Shown: in pieces, positions 1-13,271 of the stretch
Position numbering within the stretch: the stretch's first letter is position 1
How the letters are laid out: every line of letters begins with the position of its first letter
Origin: Parabacteroides sp. TM07-1AC
GTDB taxonomy: Bacteria > Bacteroidota > Bacteroidia > Bacteroidales > Tannerellaceae
Reading direction: 5' to 3'
DNA length: 64,000 nt
NCBI RefSeq assembly: GCF_003480915.1
Contig: NZ_QUKD01000013.1
Coordinates: forward strand, 138,041 to 202,040
Position numbers and translations under genes: made by a program
Notes under the pieces: generated by a model
Databases searched by the model: none
Seen by the model: the letters and a program-made list of their open reading frames with translations, nothing else
What the model was told of the DNA's origin: nothing

Positions 1-240
1 AGTGAAATCCATCAGTTTGATAAAAGCCTTTCCCGTCCATTCCAAAGCGGTTCCCACAAAAGGAATATAAAGAACAGCCAGTGCAAACAGAATCTGCATG
101 ATCAAACCGCCTCCGATCAGCTTCCAGTCGATCCGTTTCCGATCCTGACTCAAGGCGTAAGCCACAGCCAGTACTGTCACAATCCCCAGTATTCCACGTA
201 ACAGGGATTCAAGGCTGATCCCACTCTGTTGATCTATCAT
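1..240 (-). CDS. nupC: Nucleoside transporter NupC (CNT family), N-terminal part, cut by window edge
   Basis: This is the first 80 residues of a gene that continues past the left edge. The translation begins MIDQQSGISLESLLRG and contains two hydrophobic helices separated by a short basic loop (SQDRKRIDWK), followed by an amphipathic GTALEWTGKAF segment. That layout matches the N-terminus of concentrative nucleoside transporters, which import nucleosides across the inner membrane with Na+ or H+. The start codon overlaps the stop codon of the DUF151 gene as ATGA (237-240), so the two are probably translationally coupled. The family call rests on a short fragment and on remembered gene order in Bacteroidales. 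Confidence 0.72.
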   Translation of the reverse strand, partial: MIDQQSGISLESLLRGILGIVTVLAVAYALSQDRKRIDWKLIGGGLIMQILFALAVLYIPFVGTALEWTGKAFIKLMDFT

Positions 241-875
241 TTGGCACTGCCCTCCTCTTCTTCACGCCGGCGGATCTCATCTTTATACATCTTGGCGTAT
301 TCGTAATTCTCATCGGCGATTGCTTCTTCCAGCCGCTCGCTCAATTCATCCTCGTCCAAAAGAGAAAGCCATTTCTTTAATTCAACTTCGTCTTTTATAT
401 CTTCCGGTTCTTTGTCCAGTAAAGCATATTCATCATCGTCTTTATCATCCAGCAACGTAGCTTCTTCCAGCACTACGCCACATTCGGTCACGATCTGTTC
501 TGTCGTATAGATATCACATTTCACACGAAGGGCGATTGCAATCGCATCCGACGTACGCGAATCAAGGCGCACCTGGGTGATACCATCATCGAACAGCAGT
601 TCCGAATAAAAAACCCCGTCTTCAAATTTATAAATAAAAACCTCCCGCAACTGAATGGCAAAAGCCTGTGCAAAAGTTACAAACAAATCGTGAGTAAGAG
701 GTCTGGGAGGCGTAATATGTTCCAATGCAATAGCTATGGATTGTGCCTCTGAAGTTCCTACTATAATTGGTATACGACGGGCTCCGTTTTCCTCTGCCAG
801 TATCAAAGCGTAAGCTCCGGACTGAATCTGACTATTCGTTAGCCCCTGAACCCGTAATTTTATTTTTGTATCCAC
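237..875 (-). CDS. DUF151 bifunctional nuclease-family protein with C-terminal UVR motif
   Basis: A 212-residue protein. Residues about 1-135 fit the DUF151/bifunctional nuclease fold (RIPIIVGTSEAQSIAIALE, then a second block with LDSRTSDAIAIALR). After an acidic linker, residues about 175-205 resemble a UvrB/UvrC (UVR) motif (LEEAIADENYEYAKMYKDEI). Family members have been linked to nuclease activity and stress responses, but the cellular substrate in Bacteroidetes is unknown. It is the first gene of a two-gene unit with the nucleoside transporter, with a four-base ATGA overlap, so a link to nucleic-acid or nucleoside salvage is plausible (inference). A TACTTTTG promoter box lies about 27 bases upstream. 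Confidence 0.85.
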   Translation of the reverse strand: MDTKIKLRVQGLTNSQIQSGAYALILAEENGARRIPIIVGTSEAQSIAIALEHITPPRPLTHDLFVTFAQAFAIQLREVFIYKFEDGVFYSELLFDDGITQVRLDSRTSDAIAIALRVKCDIYTTEQIVTECGVVLEEATLLDDKDDDEYALLDKEPEDIKDEVELKKWLSLLDEDELSERLEEAIADENYEYAKMYKDEIRRREEEEGSAK

Positions 876-901
876 ACCATATAAGTTTTATAGTCACTAT
901 A

Positions 902-909
902 CAAAAGTA
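902..909 (-). promoter_or_regulatory. Promoter -7 box for DUF151-nupC
   Basis: On the minus strand this reads TACTTTTG, an exact match to the Bacteroidetes -7 consensus TAnnTTTG. It lies 27 bases before the DUF151 start codon, leaving a short leader. Confidence 0.6.
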
Positions 910-962
910 ATATTATTTCGGAATTAAAAGTGGGAAAGTCTGAAAATGATTAGTCAGGTGTA

Positions 963-1033
963 TAAAAAAGAAAAGGTTGTCTCCCGACAACCAATCTTCA
1001 TTGCTAACCTTAAATCTAATACCATGAAAAACA
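963..1033 (-). ncRNA. Candidate Bacteroidales-1-type small RNA ending in an intrinsic terminator
   Basis: A short self-contained minus-strand transcription unit between two genes. It has its own TATATTTG promoter box (1039-1046), then a stretch containing the strings TTTTTCATGGTATTAG and ATTTAAGGTTAGCAATG, then a 7-bp hairpin (GGTTGTC/GACAACC, 975-992) followed by a T-rich run (963-974). I recall this string-plus-hairpin layout from the Bacteroidales-1 RNA motif, which is delimited by a Bacteroidetes promoter and a terminator. The assignment rests on memory of the motif, not on a covariance search. It could instead be just the terminator of the M48 operon. The string also contains a seven-codon plus-strand ORF that I regard as chance. 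Confidence 0.5.
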
Positions 1034-1038
1034 CAGTG

Positions 1039-1046
1039 CAAATATA
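1039..1046 (-). promoter_or_regulatory. Promoter -7 box for the candidate small RNA
   Basis: The minus strand reads TATATTTG, matching TAnnTTTG, with a TTG 17 bases upstream. The predicted transcript would start near 1033 and end at the hairpin at 975-992, giving an RNA of roughly 70 bases. Confidence 0.5.
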
Positions 1047-1153
1047 AGCACTTTTATGTTATCCAACATGCTTTTCCGGCATAAATAGAGGTATTTTAGC
1101 AATATTTCAGTAAAGATTCCGCCCGTTTAAGAGACGGTAACATAATATACGTA

Positions 1154-1939
1154 CTACTTTGTATAATTGTCTGCTTTTTCTTTCATTCGTTGAACCCGTT
1201 TCTCCGTTTCCGGATGGCTGGAAAAGAGCTGGCGGAACTTGGATGACTTAGGTGCATCTGCACTCAATTCCAATAATTTAGCCAATGAATCATGCATGCT
1301 GTGAGGGTCATATCCATTAGCTACACTAAACTCAAAGCCATAATCATCCGCTTCATTCTCCTGCTTCTGCGAATACTGTGCACCAGCCAAAGCCGTAGCC
1401 AGATCACCCAACTGAGAATCAGACAACTTAGCAACAACATCGCTGGTTGCCCCTGCCGCATTCTTGGCAGCCGAAGTCAGATAAGCATTCTTCATGGCAT
1501 CCTTTGAATCGGAATGGAGAACGTGACCGATCTCATGGCCGATAACAGCCATTACCTCATTGTCGTCCATGATCTTCATTAATCCGCCACAAACACGCAC
1601 ACTTCCGTCTCCACAGGCAAAAGCATTGACGTCTATCACATTATATACTTTGAAATTCAAATTCAGCCCTTCGACTTTTATATCTTTGGTCAAACGCTCC
1701 AAACGTGCTCCCATTTCCGTATCAGGACCTGCCACTTCATTATGCGTATCCATCCACTCAATATATTCACGGCTCATATTGGCTATATCGGCATCACTCA
1801 GTGTGATCGCTTTTGCCACATCGGTTGCAGCACTGACAACTTTCTTGGTATTGATAGTTTTTCCTCCGATTTTGAACTGGGCAGACGCAGTCAGACTAAC
1901 TCCTGCCAAAAGGGCTAATGATAATAACGTTGTTCTCAT
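1154..1939 (-). CDS. M48-family zinc metalloprotease, periplasmic
   Basis: About 261 residues with a signal peptide (MRTTLLSLALLAGVSLTASA). The zinc-binding helix is GHEIGHVLH (HExxH), and the third ligand is in QENEADDYGF, as in M48 peptidases such as LoiP and BepA. It probably acts in the cell envelope on misfolded or outer-membrane proteins. I place the start at the ATG at 1939: the frame is open for two more codons up to a TTG, but the ATG gives a normal signal peptide. It lies 22 bases after the DUF5106/thioredoxin-like gene, so the two are likely one operon. Its substrate cannot be told from the sequence. Confidence 0.88.
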   Translation of the reverse strand: MRTTLLSLALLAGVSLTASAQFKIGGKTINTKKVVSAATDVAKAITLSDADIANMSREYIEWMDTHNEVAGPDTEMGARLERLTKDIKVEGLNLNFKVYNVIDVNAFACGDGSVRVCGGLMKIMDDNEVMAVIGHEIGHVLHSDSKDAMKNAYLTSAAKNAAGATSDVVAKLSDSQLGDLATALAGAQYSQKQENEADDYGFEFSVANGYDPHSMHDSLAKLLELSADAPKSSKFRQLFSSHPETEKRVQRMKEKADNYTK

Positions 1940-1961
1940 ACTCAATTTGTCTATTTACATA

Positions 1962-2891
1962 TTAGTTTGTTTGCATTTGTAAAAACTCCATCAACTGGTT
2001 GAATGTGACATCTTTCAAAATGACTTTTTTGTCTTTATCCAGGAGATAAAGTGTAGGTATTGCTTTCAAATCATATATTTCATCATTTTTAAGGCTAACT
2101 GTATTGTCATAAGAATTGATCCATTCTGCCGGAACATCCGGAATATGGTTGCGCCATGCTTCCAGGTCTTCGTCCGGATAGACAGCCAGGACTTTTAGTT
2201 TTTTGTTTTTCTGCAAATCAGAGATCAGCGGTGAAGACTGTAACTGCTCCGTAATCTCTTTACAAGCATGACAATCCGGATTATAAAAGAATAATAACAG
2301 ATAATCAGCCTTTACATTATATAATGTACCTGTTTTTCCACTCGCCAGCGTATAAGTAAAATCGGTAGCCGGCTCCCCTACTCTGTTTTTCAATGCCAAC
2401 TCCAGTAAATGTGCCGGACGTATCTTGTTGACCTCATCCAAAACCGGAGCTGCCAGAACTGATTCCAGAACAGGGATATACAAAGCCTCATTTCGCATCG
2501 GAGAGTTGGGATCGTATAAATACTTCTCATATAAACCAGCCATATAAGCAAAGAAAGTGCTATCGGCAGTAACTTTATGCATCATCCCTTTGATAGAAGA
2601 GGAAGCCACCTCCGGAGACACATACTTCATCAGGTCGATGTAGTTGGTAAACGCCTGTTCCGTTATATCTGGCAAATGAATATAAGCCGTATCGGTAAAA
2701 TCGAATTTATCCCAGTAATGTTGCACCAGATATTTGGCACGTTCCCCCGGATCGGTGATCATACTCGGGACAGTAACCATTTCAAAGCTTTTCGGTGTTG
2801 TATCCTTTTCTTCTGTTTTTGCAGTTTGCTGACCATGGCACGAACTAAAAATCAACGTAAATACCAGCAGAGAAAGTATTCTGACTATCAT
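1962..2891 (-). CDS. DUF5106/thioredoxin-like lipoprotein
   Basis: 309 residues with a lipoprotein signal (lipobox FSSC, Cys18). The middle (about 40-180) is helical and fits the DUF5106 domain common in Bacteroidales. The C-terminal half is a TlpA/thioredoxin-like fold with the redox motif CHAC in NPDCHACKE and the cis-proline segment AIPTLYLLD. It is probably an envelope thiol-disulfide protein. It is the first gene of a unit with the M48 protease, suggesting shared work in periplasmic protein quality control (inference). Confidence 0.85.
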   Translation of the reverse strand: MIVRILSLLVFTLIFSSCHGQQTAKTEEKDTTPKSFEMVTVPSMITDPGERAKYLVQHYWDKFDFTDTAYIHLPDITEQAFTNYIDLMKYVSPEVASSSIKGMMHKVTADSTFFAYMAGLYEKYLYDPNSPMRNEALYIPVLESVLAAPVLDEVNKIRPAHLLELALKNRVGEPATDFTYTLASGKTGTLYNVKADYLLLFFYNPDCHACKEITEQLQSSPLISDLQKNKKLKVLAVYPDEDLEAWRNHIPDVPAEWINSYDNTVSLKNDEIYDLKAIPTLYLLDKDKKVILKDVTFNQLMEFLQMQTN

Positions 2892-2911
2892 ATCTTTATG
2901 TTTTTATACTG

Positions 2912-2919
2912 CAAATATA
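2912..2919 (-). promoter_or_regulatory. Promoter -7 box for the DUF5106-M48 operon
   Basis: The minus strand reads TATATTTG, 21 bases before the start codon, an exact TAnnTTTG match. Confidence 0.55.
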
Positions 2920-2972
2920 ACAGTTACTGTAGTTTCAAAGCCAACTTTAGCCAATTATTTCACTTATTAAAA

Positions 2973-3018
2973 AATTGTCGATAGCCATAAGCGACCTTGC
3001 TTACAACTATCGACAATT
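2973..3018 (-). terminator. Terminator of the sus operon
   Basis: Perfect 12-bp stem AATTGTCGATAG/CTATCGACAATT (2973-2984 with 3007-3018), with an inner 5-bp stem TAAGC/GCTTA in the loop. On the minus strand it is followed by a T run. It sits 34 bases after the susE-like stop codon. Confidence 0.82.
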
Positions 3019-3051
3019 AAATTATCAATTACACAATTCCGTCCGAGTTCT

Positions 3052-4218
3052 TTATTTGATACGCCCCGAACCATCCAGGAAGTTCAGATAAGCCTTTTGA
3101 CCGGCCGATACGCTTACAGCTTCCTGATCACCTCCGTTCTTCCGGTATTCAATCTTATTGTTCATGATTATAAATTCAGTCCGCCACCAGTCTGTCGACG
3201 GTAGTTTAACACAAAGCCGTAAATTCCCGCTCGCAACAAAAGCCGGTGAAACAAACTCACCTTCACCGGAAGATACCGTAAATTTACGGGCTTCATCGAA
3301 AGTATCCCAACCACCGGAAACATCCCCTGTTACATAGATATCCGGAGAAAGAAATTCCAACGTATAATTCAGATTCTTACCTTCCAATGCAGTAGTAACC
3401 ACCAGGATATACCAACCTGCATTCTTTACGCCGATATTCATTCCGCCACTGCCGTCATCCACACCGGAAACACCGGCAAAGGAGGCAGATTCAGCAGGAA
3501 CAAGTCCTTCACTATAAGCTACCTGATTACCATCCCATGTAGGCTGTGCATTAAACTTCATAACATTATTACCGCCAAAATACTGAACCGACCAAAATTT
3601 ACCCGGCGTATCCGTTACCGGAATCATTTCGACCCATTTACCCCAACTACTGCCGGAAGCAAAGTCACCTACTAAAAACATCTGACCAGGTAAAGACACC
3701 GGAGGTTCTACATTATATCCCAAAACTTTCGGCAACTCAATACTATTGGACGATATCTGCCCCATTCCGTTATTGGATAAAGCAGCACGCAGACGGACAT
3801 ATACCGGCATCGGTGTTTCCGGCAGTTCAGCGTTATCATGAGAAGCTTTCCACAGATCCAGCAAAGCCATTGCAAATTCAACGGCATCGACATTCAGTTC
3901 CGGGCGCTGATAAGTACTGGACAGGGTGGCATAATTAGCAGTCGTACCGGCTACCTCATCCGCATCTTTGAATGTACTTTCCAAAGAAAGCTGTACTTTA
4001 TAAGTTGTTCCGGCTGCATAGCCATAATCGGGCTGCGTGCATGTCAGATCGATAGATGAAATATTTTGCAGATCATATACGTTAGATGCTTGTTCCGGTG
4101 TATTCAGATTGAATTCGGTCGGTTCCTGGAACACCGGATTATCGTCTCTGTCGTCGCTGCATCCGGTCCACAAAAGCGAACCGGCCAGAAGCAGCATGAA
4201 TATATTCAGTTTCTTCAT
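3052..4218 (-). CDS. susE: SusE-like outer-membrane starch-binding lipoprotein
   Basis: 388 residues with a lipoprotein signal (LLWTGCSDD, Cys20). The N-terminal part resembles the SusE domain (PTEFNLNTPEQASNVYDL), followed by Ig-like sheets and two carbohydrate-binding-type modules, each with paired Trp residues (SSWGKWVEM; VSGGWDTF). In Bacteroides SusE binds starch at the cell surface and helps hold maltooligosaccharides for SusCD. Here it is the last gene of the operon, 21 bases after susD and followed by a strong hairpin terminator. No separate SusF follows. The sequence is diverged enough that 'SusE/SusF-like' is the safe family call. Confidence 0.82.
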   Translation of the reverse strand: MKKLNIFMLLLAGSLLWTGCSDDRDDNPVFQEPTEFNLNTPEQASNVYDLQNISSIDLTCTQPDYGYAAGTTYKVQLSLESTFKDADEVAGTTANYATLSSTYQRPELNVDAVEFAMALLDLWKASHDNAELPETPMPVYVRLRAALSNNGMGQISSNSIELPKVLGYNVEPPVSLPGQMFLVGDFASGSSWGKWVEMIPVTDTPGKFWSVQYFGGNNVMKFNAQPTWDGNQVAYSEGLVPAESASFAGVSGVDDGSGGMNIGVKNAGWYILVVTTALEGKNLNYTLEFLSPDIYVTGDVSGGWDTFDEARKFTVSSGEGEFVSPAFVASGNLRLCVKLPSTDWWRTEFIIMNNKIEYRKNGGDQEAVSVSAGQKAYLNFLDGSGRIK

Positions 4219-4239
4219 TTTCTTTCAGATTAATCGTTA

Positions 4240-5871
4240 TTATTTCAAAGATTCGTAACCGGTGTTCTGCTTCAGGTTCGGATTAGCCGTCAGATCACGG
4301 TCGCTGATAGGATACACATTGAAACGGCTGTCGAGATTGGCTACCCCTTCCAACGTACCGCCTTTATATGCCCAGGCATAATCCTTGGTGAATTTACCGA
4401 AACGAACCAGGTCCGAACGACGCTGTCCTTCCCAATATAACTCACGAGCACGCTCATCGAGGATGAAATCGAGGGACAGATCGGATAAGGTTATATTTCC
4501 ACTCTGGTCGCCATAAGCACGTTCGCGCAGTCTGTTCACATACTCAACGGCCTGTTCTTTTCTCGTTCCGGCAGCATTACGGGCTGCACATTCGGCATAG
4601 ATCAGATAAATATCGGCCAGACGGAACAAGGGGAAATCAGTGTTCGGATCGGGAGTCGGCGTTACAGCCGCACCGTCCCAACCCAGGTTGGTGAATTTAT
4701 AGCAGAGATAGCCAGAGTTCCAGTCCTGCATCTTCGATTCGGGCGTGCGTGTTCCGGCACCGTCGTAGAAAGCATACCGTTTGTCCTTCTTGATACGGCT
4801 GCCATGACTGTCAGTTCCTGCATCCGGGCTTTCATCAAAGAATTCGATCATTTGCTGAGTCGGTTTCAGACAAGTCCAGGATGAAGACATACCAAACCAC
4901 GTCTGGTCGAGATCACCACCGAAAGCACCTGCAGTCAGGACGATCGTGCTACCGAAGCTTTTTGCGTTGACATTGTCGAATGGTATGGCATAGATGATCT
5001 CATTTTTATGAATGCCTGTCAGATGGTTCTCACCACAGAACAGGTTTGCATAATTATCTTCCAAACCGAAACCGGCATCGATCACCTTTTTGGCATAAGC
5101 AGCCGCTTTATCATACATCGGCGTACCGGTATACACTTCGGCATTCAGATACATTTTAGCCAATAAAGTATTGATCACCGGTTTAGTAATACGACCATAT
5201 GTAGCCATGGAAGGTGTCTCATCGAGATCGCCATTCTCCGACAGGTCGACCAGCTCGTTCACGATCTTTTCAAACAAGGCTTCCGCTCCTATCTGTGAAG
5301 GTTTCCATGATTTATCGTCCGTAGGGCTGTCGTCCCAGACAACGCCCGGATTACGATAAAGATCGATCAGATAATAATAATTCATTGCACGCAGGCCACG
5401 TACCTGATCCCGGTATTTCTGAATATCCTCGATGTCGCTCTCGGAGTGATACACATCCAGGAACTCCTTACAATAACGGACATTCAACATTGCACGCTGA
5501 TAGAAAGTATAAGCATACGGCAACGTATAATCCCAGTCGATCTCGCAAAGTTCCACAATACCTTCGTCAGTCCAGTTCCAGATGGCCTCATCGGTAGGGA
5601 AAAGCTGCATGGAAAGTAGTCCGCGGAGGAAAACCAGTGACCCCTGGTCACCTCCCTGCAGGTCCGGTTCCACATTCGGGTCGGAAGAGTTTCCCGACAA
5701 GCCGAAACCGGAATAGATCTTGGCAAGGAATGCCTGGCAATCAGCTTCATTATGAATGGAAGCACTGGATTTATCCAGTATCGGCTCCTGATCCAGGTCA
5801 CCCAGGCAAGAGGTTGCCCAGACACAACTACAGGAAGCGATGAATAACGATATATATTTTTTCAGTTTCAT
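4240..5871 (-). CDS. susD: SusD/RagB-family outer-membrane glycan-binding lipoprotein
   Basis: 543 residues, the usual SusD length. It has a lipoprotein signal (lipobox ATSC, Cys22) and the N-terminal LDQEPILDKSS segment typical of the family. TPR-like helices follow, with LRGLRAMNYYYLIDLY, and the C-terminal block has FILDERARELYWEGQRRSDLVRFG, given here only as its first part FILDERARELYWEGQ. SusD forms the lid of the SusC channel and recognises starch helices. It lies 12 bases after susC. The position between a SusC and a SusE-like gene behind GH97 and GH13 genes makes alpha-glucan the likely substrate. Confidence 0.93.
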   Translation of the reverse strand: MKLKKYISLFIASCSCVWATSCLGDLDQEPILDKSSASIHNEADCQAFLAKIYSGFGLSGNSSDPNVEPDLQGGDQGSLVFLRGLLSMQLFPTDEAIWNWTDEGIVELCEIDWDYTLPYAYTFYQRAMLNVRYCKEFLDVYHSESDIEDIQKYRDQVRGLRAMNYYYLIDLYRNPGVVWDDSPTDDKSWKPSQIGAEALFEKIVNELVDLSENGDLDETPSMATYGRITKPVINTLLAKMYLNAEVYTGTPMYDKAAAYAKKVIDAGFGLEDNYANLFCGENHLTGIHKNEIIYAIPFDNVNAKSFGSTIVLTAGAFGGDLDQTWFGMSSSWTCLKPTQQMIEFFDESPDAGTDSHGSRIKKDKRYAFYDGAGTRTPESKMQDWNSGYLCYKFTNLGWDGAAVTPTPDPNTDFPLFRLADIYLIYAECAARNAAGTRKEQAVEYVNRLRERAYGDQSGNITLSDLSLDFILDERARELYWEGQRRSDLVRFGKFTKDYAWAYKGGTLEGVANLDSRFNVYPISDRDLTANPNLKQNTGYESLK

Positions 5872-5883
5872 GATCTATACAAT

Positions 5884-8800
5884 TTAGAAATTAATGTTAA
5901 CTCCGAATAAAACAGTGATCGGACGCGGATACACATTGTTATCCATACCGTCATTTACTTCCGGGTCCAGTCCGTCATATTTAGTGATGACGATGGGGTT
6001 CTGAACCGTGGCGTAGAAACGGGCATTACAGCCGGTTGCCAAGAACTTACTGACATTATATCCTAATGTGATATTGTCAATTTTCAGATACGAAGCATTT
6101 TGGATATAGTAATCCGACAGGCGCTGGCGTGTCTGGAAACCGGTCTCCAATGCCGATACAGGTTTATTGCTCAATGCATTGTTTCCGAACAGTTCATTTA
6201 CACCGAGAGCCGCATTGGCTGCCGTCGCATTGAAGTTATAATTTCCCAGGCTGATACGTCCGTTGAAACCCAGATCCCAGTTCTTGTAACTGAACTTGGA
6301 ATTGAAGCCCATCATTACGTCGGCTACCGGATTCTTATAACGATACAGGTCGTTGTCGTTCACAACTCCGTCGCCATTACGGTCTACATATTCCCCTTCT
6401 ATCGGATTGCCATCCTTGTCGTACACCTGCTGGAATACATAGAAGGAACCGGGAGCATATCCCACACTGTGGATTTTCAGGCGCAGACCACCATCACCAC
6501 CGGTCGATTCAAAACGTTTACCCGGTGAATCCGAATTATCATTGTAAGTCAGTTCAGTGATCTTTGTCTTATTATAAGCGATATTGAATCCCAGGTCCCA
6601 GTTGAAATCTTTTCCGACCACCGGACGGGTATTGATAGAAAACTCAACTCCCTTATTCTCCAATGAACCGATATTCGATACGACATACTCGGCAAAGTCG
6701 GTACCTGCCGGCACATTCACTTCGGCATTGATCAGATCTTTAGTCTTGCGGATATATCCATCTACAGAACCGCTGATCCGGTTGTTCAGAAAACTATAAT
6801 CGACACCCACATTATACGTAGTCGTTGTTTCCCATTTCAGATTCGGGTTAGCTGCCGTCGGGGCTATCACATTCACCCAGGTCACATTCCCGGCTGCGTC
6901 ATAGACCGGATACATGGCACCACCTTTACCGTCGCGATAGAAAGAGAGATACGGATAATCTCCCTGGTTGATATCCTGTTGTCCGGTAACACCCCAACCC
7001 AAACGTAACTTCAGTTCATCCAGACTGTTGAAATCTTTCAGGAAAGATTCTTCGTTCAGTTTCCATCCCAGTGCCAGTGAAGGGAAAAGTCCCCAGCGTC
7101 TGTTCTTGGCGAAACGAGAAGATGCATCGTCACGTAAGGTAAAAGTCAACAGGTATTTGTTCATCAACGAGTAATTCATACGACCGTAAAAAGAGGCAAG
7201 CACATATTTCGTATCGGTTTCCTTAAACTCATTGCTTACCGTGGCATTCTGACCGAATGTCTCCGGACGGCGTGACAGATAATAAGTCACTTTATCCGTT
7301 TTCGTACGATAACTCTGGTAAGAGTATCCAGCCATTACATCGAAATGGCTGGATATGGATTCAAAGTCCTTTGAATATTGGCCATACAGATCGAATATCT
7401 TATTGTTGTGCGAGTTGTTATAGATATTACGGCTTCCGGTTGCATCATCGTCCGGCTGATAAGAACCGGGCGCGTTCGGGTCCACATATTTCTTACCTTC
7501 CACAGAAGTATAATCGATACCCATATTCATGTTGATACGAAGTTCGGGCAGGAAATGGAACTTATAATCGAACTGAGCATTTCCGATAAACGATTTGGCA
7601 GTCGAACGGTCGTCCACCATTTCCAGCATGGAAACCGGATTCACACCGGCAGAAGTGGAACGCGTTCCGTCAGGCGTATAATCGCCCGTCCAAGTAAAGA
7701 AACCACCATATTTACTATTGTTATACACCGGCTTGGTCGGATCGAAAGCTACAGCGCTACCCAAAGCACCCGTATCGGCAAAACGGTTCTTGATATAAAC
7801 GCCTTTCGCATTTAGGTTTACATTCAGATGGTCGTTAAACAGGGAGGGAGTCAAAGACAGACTTCCGGTGTACCGCTGGAAGTTAGATGTTTTCAAAATA
7901 CCGTTCTGGTCGGTATAACCGAACGATACACGATACGGCATAAACTCTTTGACTGAACCATATGCACTGAGGTTGTGATCGGTAGATACAGCCGTGCGCA
8001 ACACTTCGTCCTGCCAGTCCGTACTTACACCCGGATGCAGGTTCAGTGCAGTCAACATACCTTCCGTAACATTCGGTGAAGTAGTGATATAGTCACGATA
8101 TTCGTCTGCACTCATAACCTCTATCTTGTTACGTTTTGTACTGATCGATACATTTCCGGAATAATTGATCTTCACGCTACCGCTTTTCCCTTTCTTGGTC
8201 GTAATGATAATAACACCATTGGAAGCACGCGAACCGTAAATAGCAGCCGCCGAAGCATCTTTCAATACGGTGAACGATTCGATATCCGCCGGATTGACCG
8301 TACTCAGCGGATTACTCAGACCGTCGGGAGCACTGTTGTTCATAATCACCCCATCGATAACCACCAACGGGTCGTTTTTGGCAGACAAGGAGGAGCCGCC
8401 ACGAATACGGATCGACGAAGAGGAACCCGGCTGTCCGGTTGAAGAAGCCACCGATACACCTGCCACCTTACCCATCAACATATCCTGCGGACTGACCTGT
8501 ACGCCCCGGTTCTTCTCATCCGACTTGATCGCCGTCACCGCCCCGGTCGCGTCATTCTTTTTTACCGTACCGTAGCCGATAACGACTACGTTTTCCAGCA
8601 TTTGGGAATCTTCCGCCAAAATAATATTCATATTGGCAGCGGCAGGTAGTTCCTGCATTTTATATCCGATAAATGAAACAGAGATAATATCTCCTTTGGA
8701 AGCAGACAACATAAACTGACCGTCTACATCCGTGACAGTACCGTTCGTTGTCCCTTTTATAATGACATTCGCCCCGATAACCGGTTCTCCTGTAGGATCT

Positions 8801-8901
8801 TTCACAACTCCAGTCACTGTTATTTGCTGGGCAAACACAGAGATGGACATACACAAGCCTGCGATGAGTATCAACAAAGCTTTAAACCTTAAACGTTTCA
8901 T
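5884..8901 (-). CDS. susC: SusC-type TonB-dependent outer-membrane transporter
   Basis: 1005 residues. A signal peptide (ending SISVFAQ) is followed by a carboxypeptidase-regulatory-like beta domain at about 27-110 (VTGVVKDPTGEPVIGANV), a plug domain at about 115-230 with the SusC signature VLKDASAAAIYGSRASNGV, and a 22-strand-type barrel ending in an aromatic residue (FGVNINF). It imports oligosaccharides across the outer membrane using TonB energy, with SusD as lid. It lacks an N-terminal anti-sigma-interacting domain, so regulation is probably by the neighbouring one-component regulator. The 57-base gap to susB includes the small palindrome CTTAAATTTAAG (8905-8916) just ahead of the start. 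Confidence 0.95.
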   Translation of the reverse strand: MKRLRFKALLILIAGLCMSISVFAQQITVTGVVKDPTGEPVIGANVIIKGTTNGTVTDVDGQFMLSASKGDIISVSFIGYKMQELPAAANMNIILAEDSQMLENVVVIGYGTVKKNDATGAVTAIKSDEKNRGVQVSPQDMLMGKVAGVSVASSTGQPGSSSSIRIRGGSSLSAKNDPLVVIDGVIMNNSAPDGLSNPLSTVNPADIESFTVLKDASAAAIYGSRASNGVIIITTKKGKSGSVKINYSGNVSISTKRNKIEVMSADEYRDYITTSPNVTEGMLTALNLHPGVSTDWQDEVLRTAVSTDHNLSAYGSVKEFMPYRVSFGYTDQNGILKTSNFQRYTGSLSLTPSLFNDHLNVNLNAKGVYIKNRFADTGALGSAVAFDPTKPVYNNSKYGGFFTWTGDYTPDGTRSTSAGVNPVSMLEMVDDRSTAKSFIGNAQFDYKFHFLPELRINMNMGIDYTSVEGKKYVDPNAPGSYQPDDDATGSRNIYNNSHNNKIFDLYGQYSKDFESISSHFDVMAGYSYQSYRTKTDKVTYYLSRRPETFGQNATVSNEFKETDTKYVLASFYGRMNYSLMNKYLLTFTLRDDASSRFAKNRRWGLFPSLALGWKLNEESFLKDFNSLDELKLRLGWGVTGQQDINQGDYPYLSFYRDGKGGAMYPVYDAAGNVTWVNVIAPTAANPNLKWETTTTYNVGVDYSFLNNRISGSVDGYIRKTKDLINAEVNVPAGTDFAEYVVSNIGSLENKGVEFSINTRPVVGKDFNWDLGFNIAYNKTKITELTYNDNSDSPGKRFESTGGDGGLRLKIHSVGYAPGSFYVFQQVYDKDGNPIEGEYVDRNGDGVVNDNDLYRYKNPVADVMMGFNSKFSYKNWDLGFNGRISLGNYNFNATAANAALGVNELFGNNALSNKPVSALETGFQTRQRLSDYYIQNASYLKIDNITLGYNVSKFLATGCNARFYATVQNPIVITKYDGLDPEVNDGMDNNVYPRPITVLFGVNINF

Positions 8902-8958
8902 GTGCTTAAATTTAAGTTCTTTACAAGTTTACTTAATAACCTTAACAATCCTTTTACC

Positions 8959-11187
<2,229 letters not shown>

Positions 11188-11193
11188 TTAACA

Positions 11194-13131
<1,938 letters not shown>

Positions 13132-13271
13132 CTACTGATTAACAGATATATAGCTTCAAGCAAACAGGGCAAAAATCAAAACGGATTAGAAAGAATTATA
13201 GTACTATATAGGGAGTATATTCATTATTTATAGAGGTAATATCGCCCCCGATCAGCCCAAGAGCCCAAATC

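Noticed and set aside
1024..1047. Seven-codon plus-strand leader peptide MKNTVQI
   Set aside because: It lies antisense within the promoter and start of the candidate small RNA and has no downstream gene to control.
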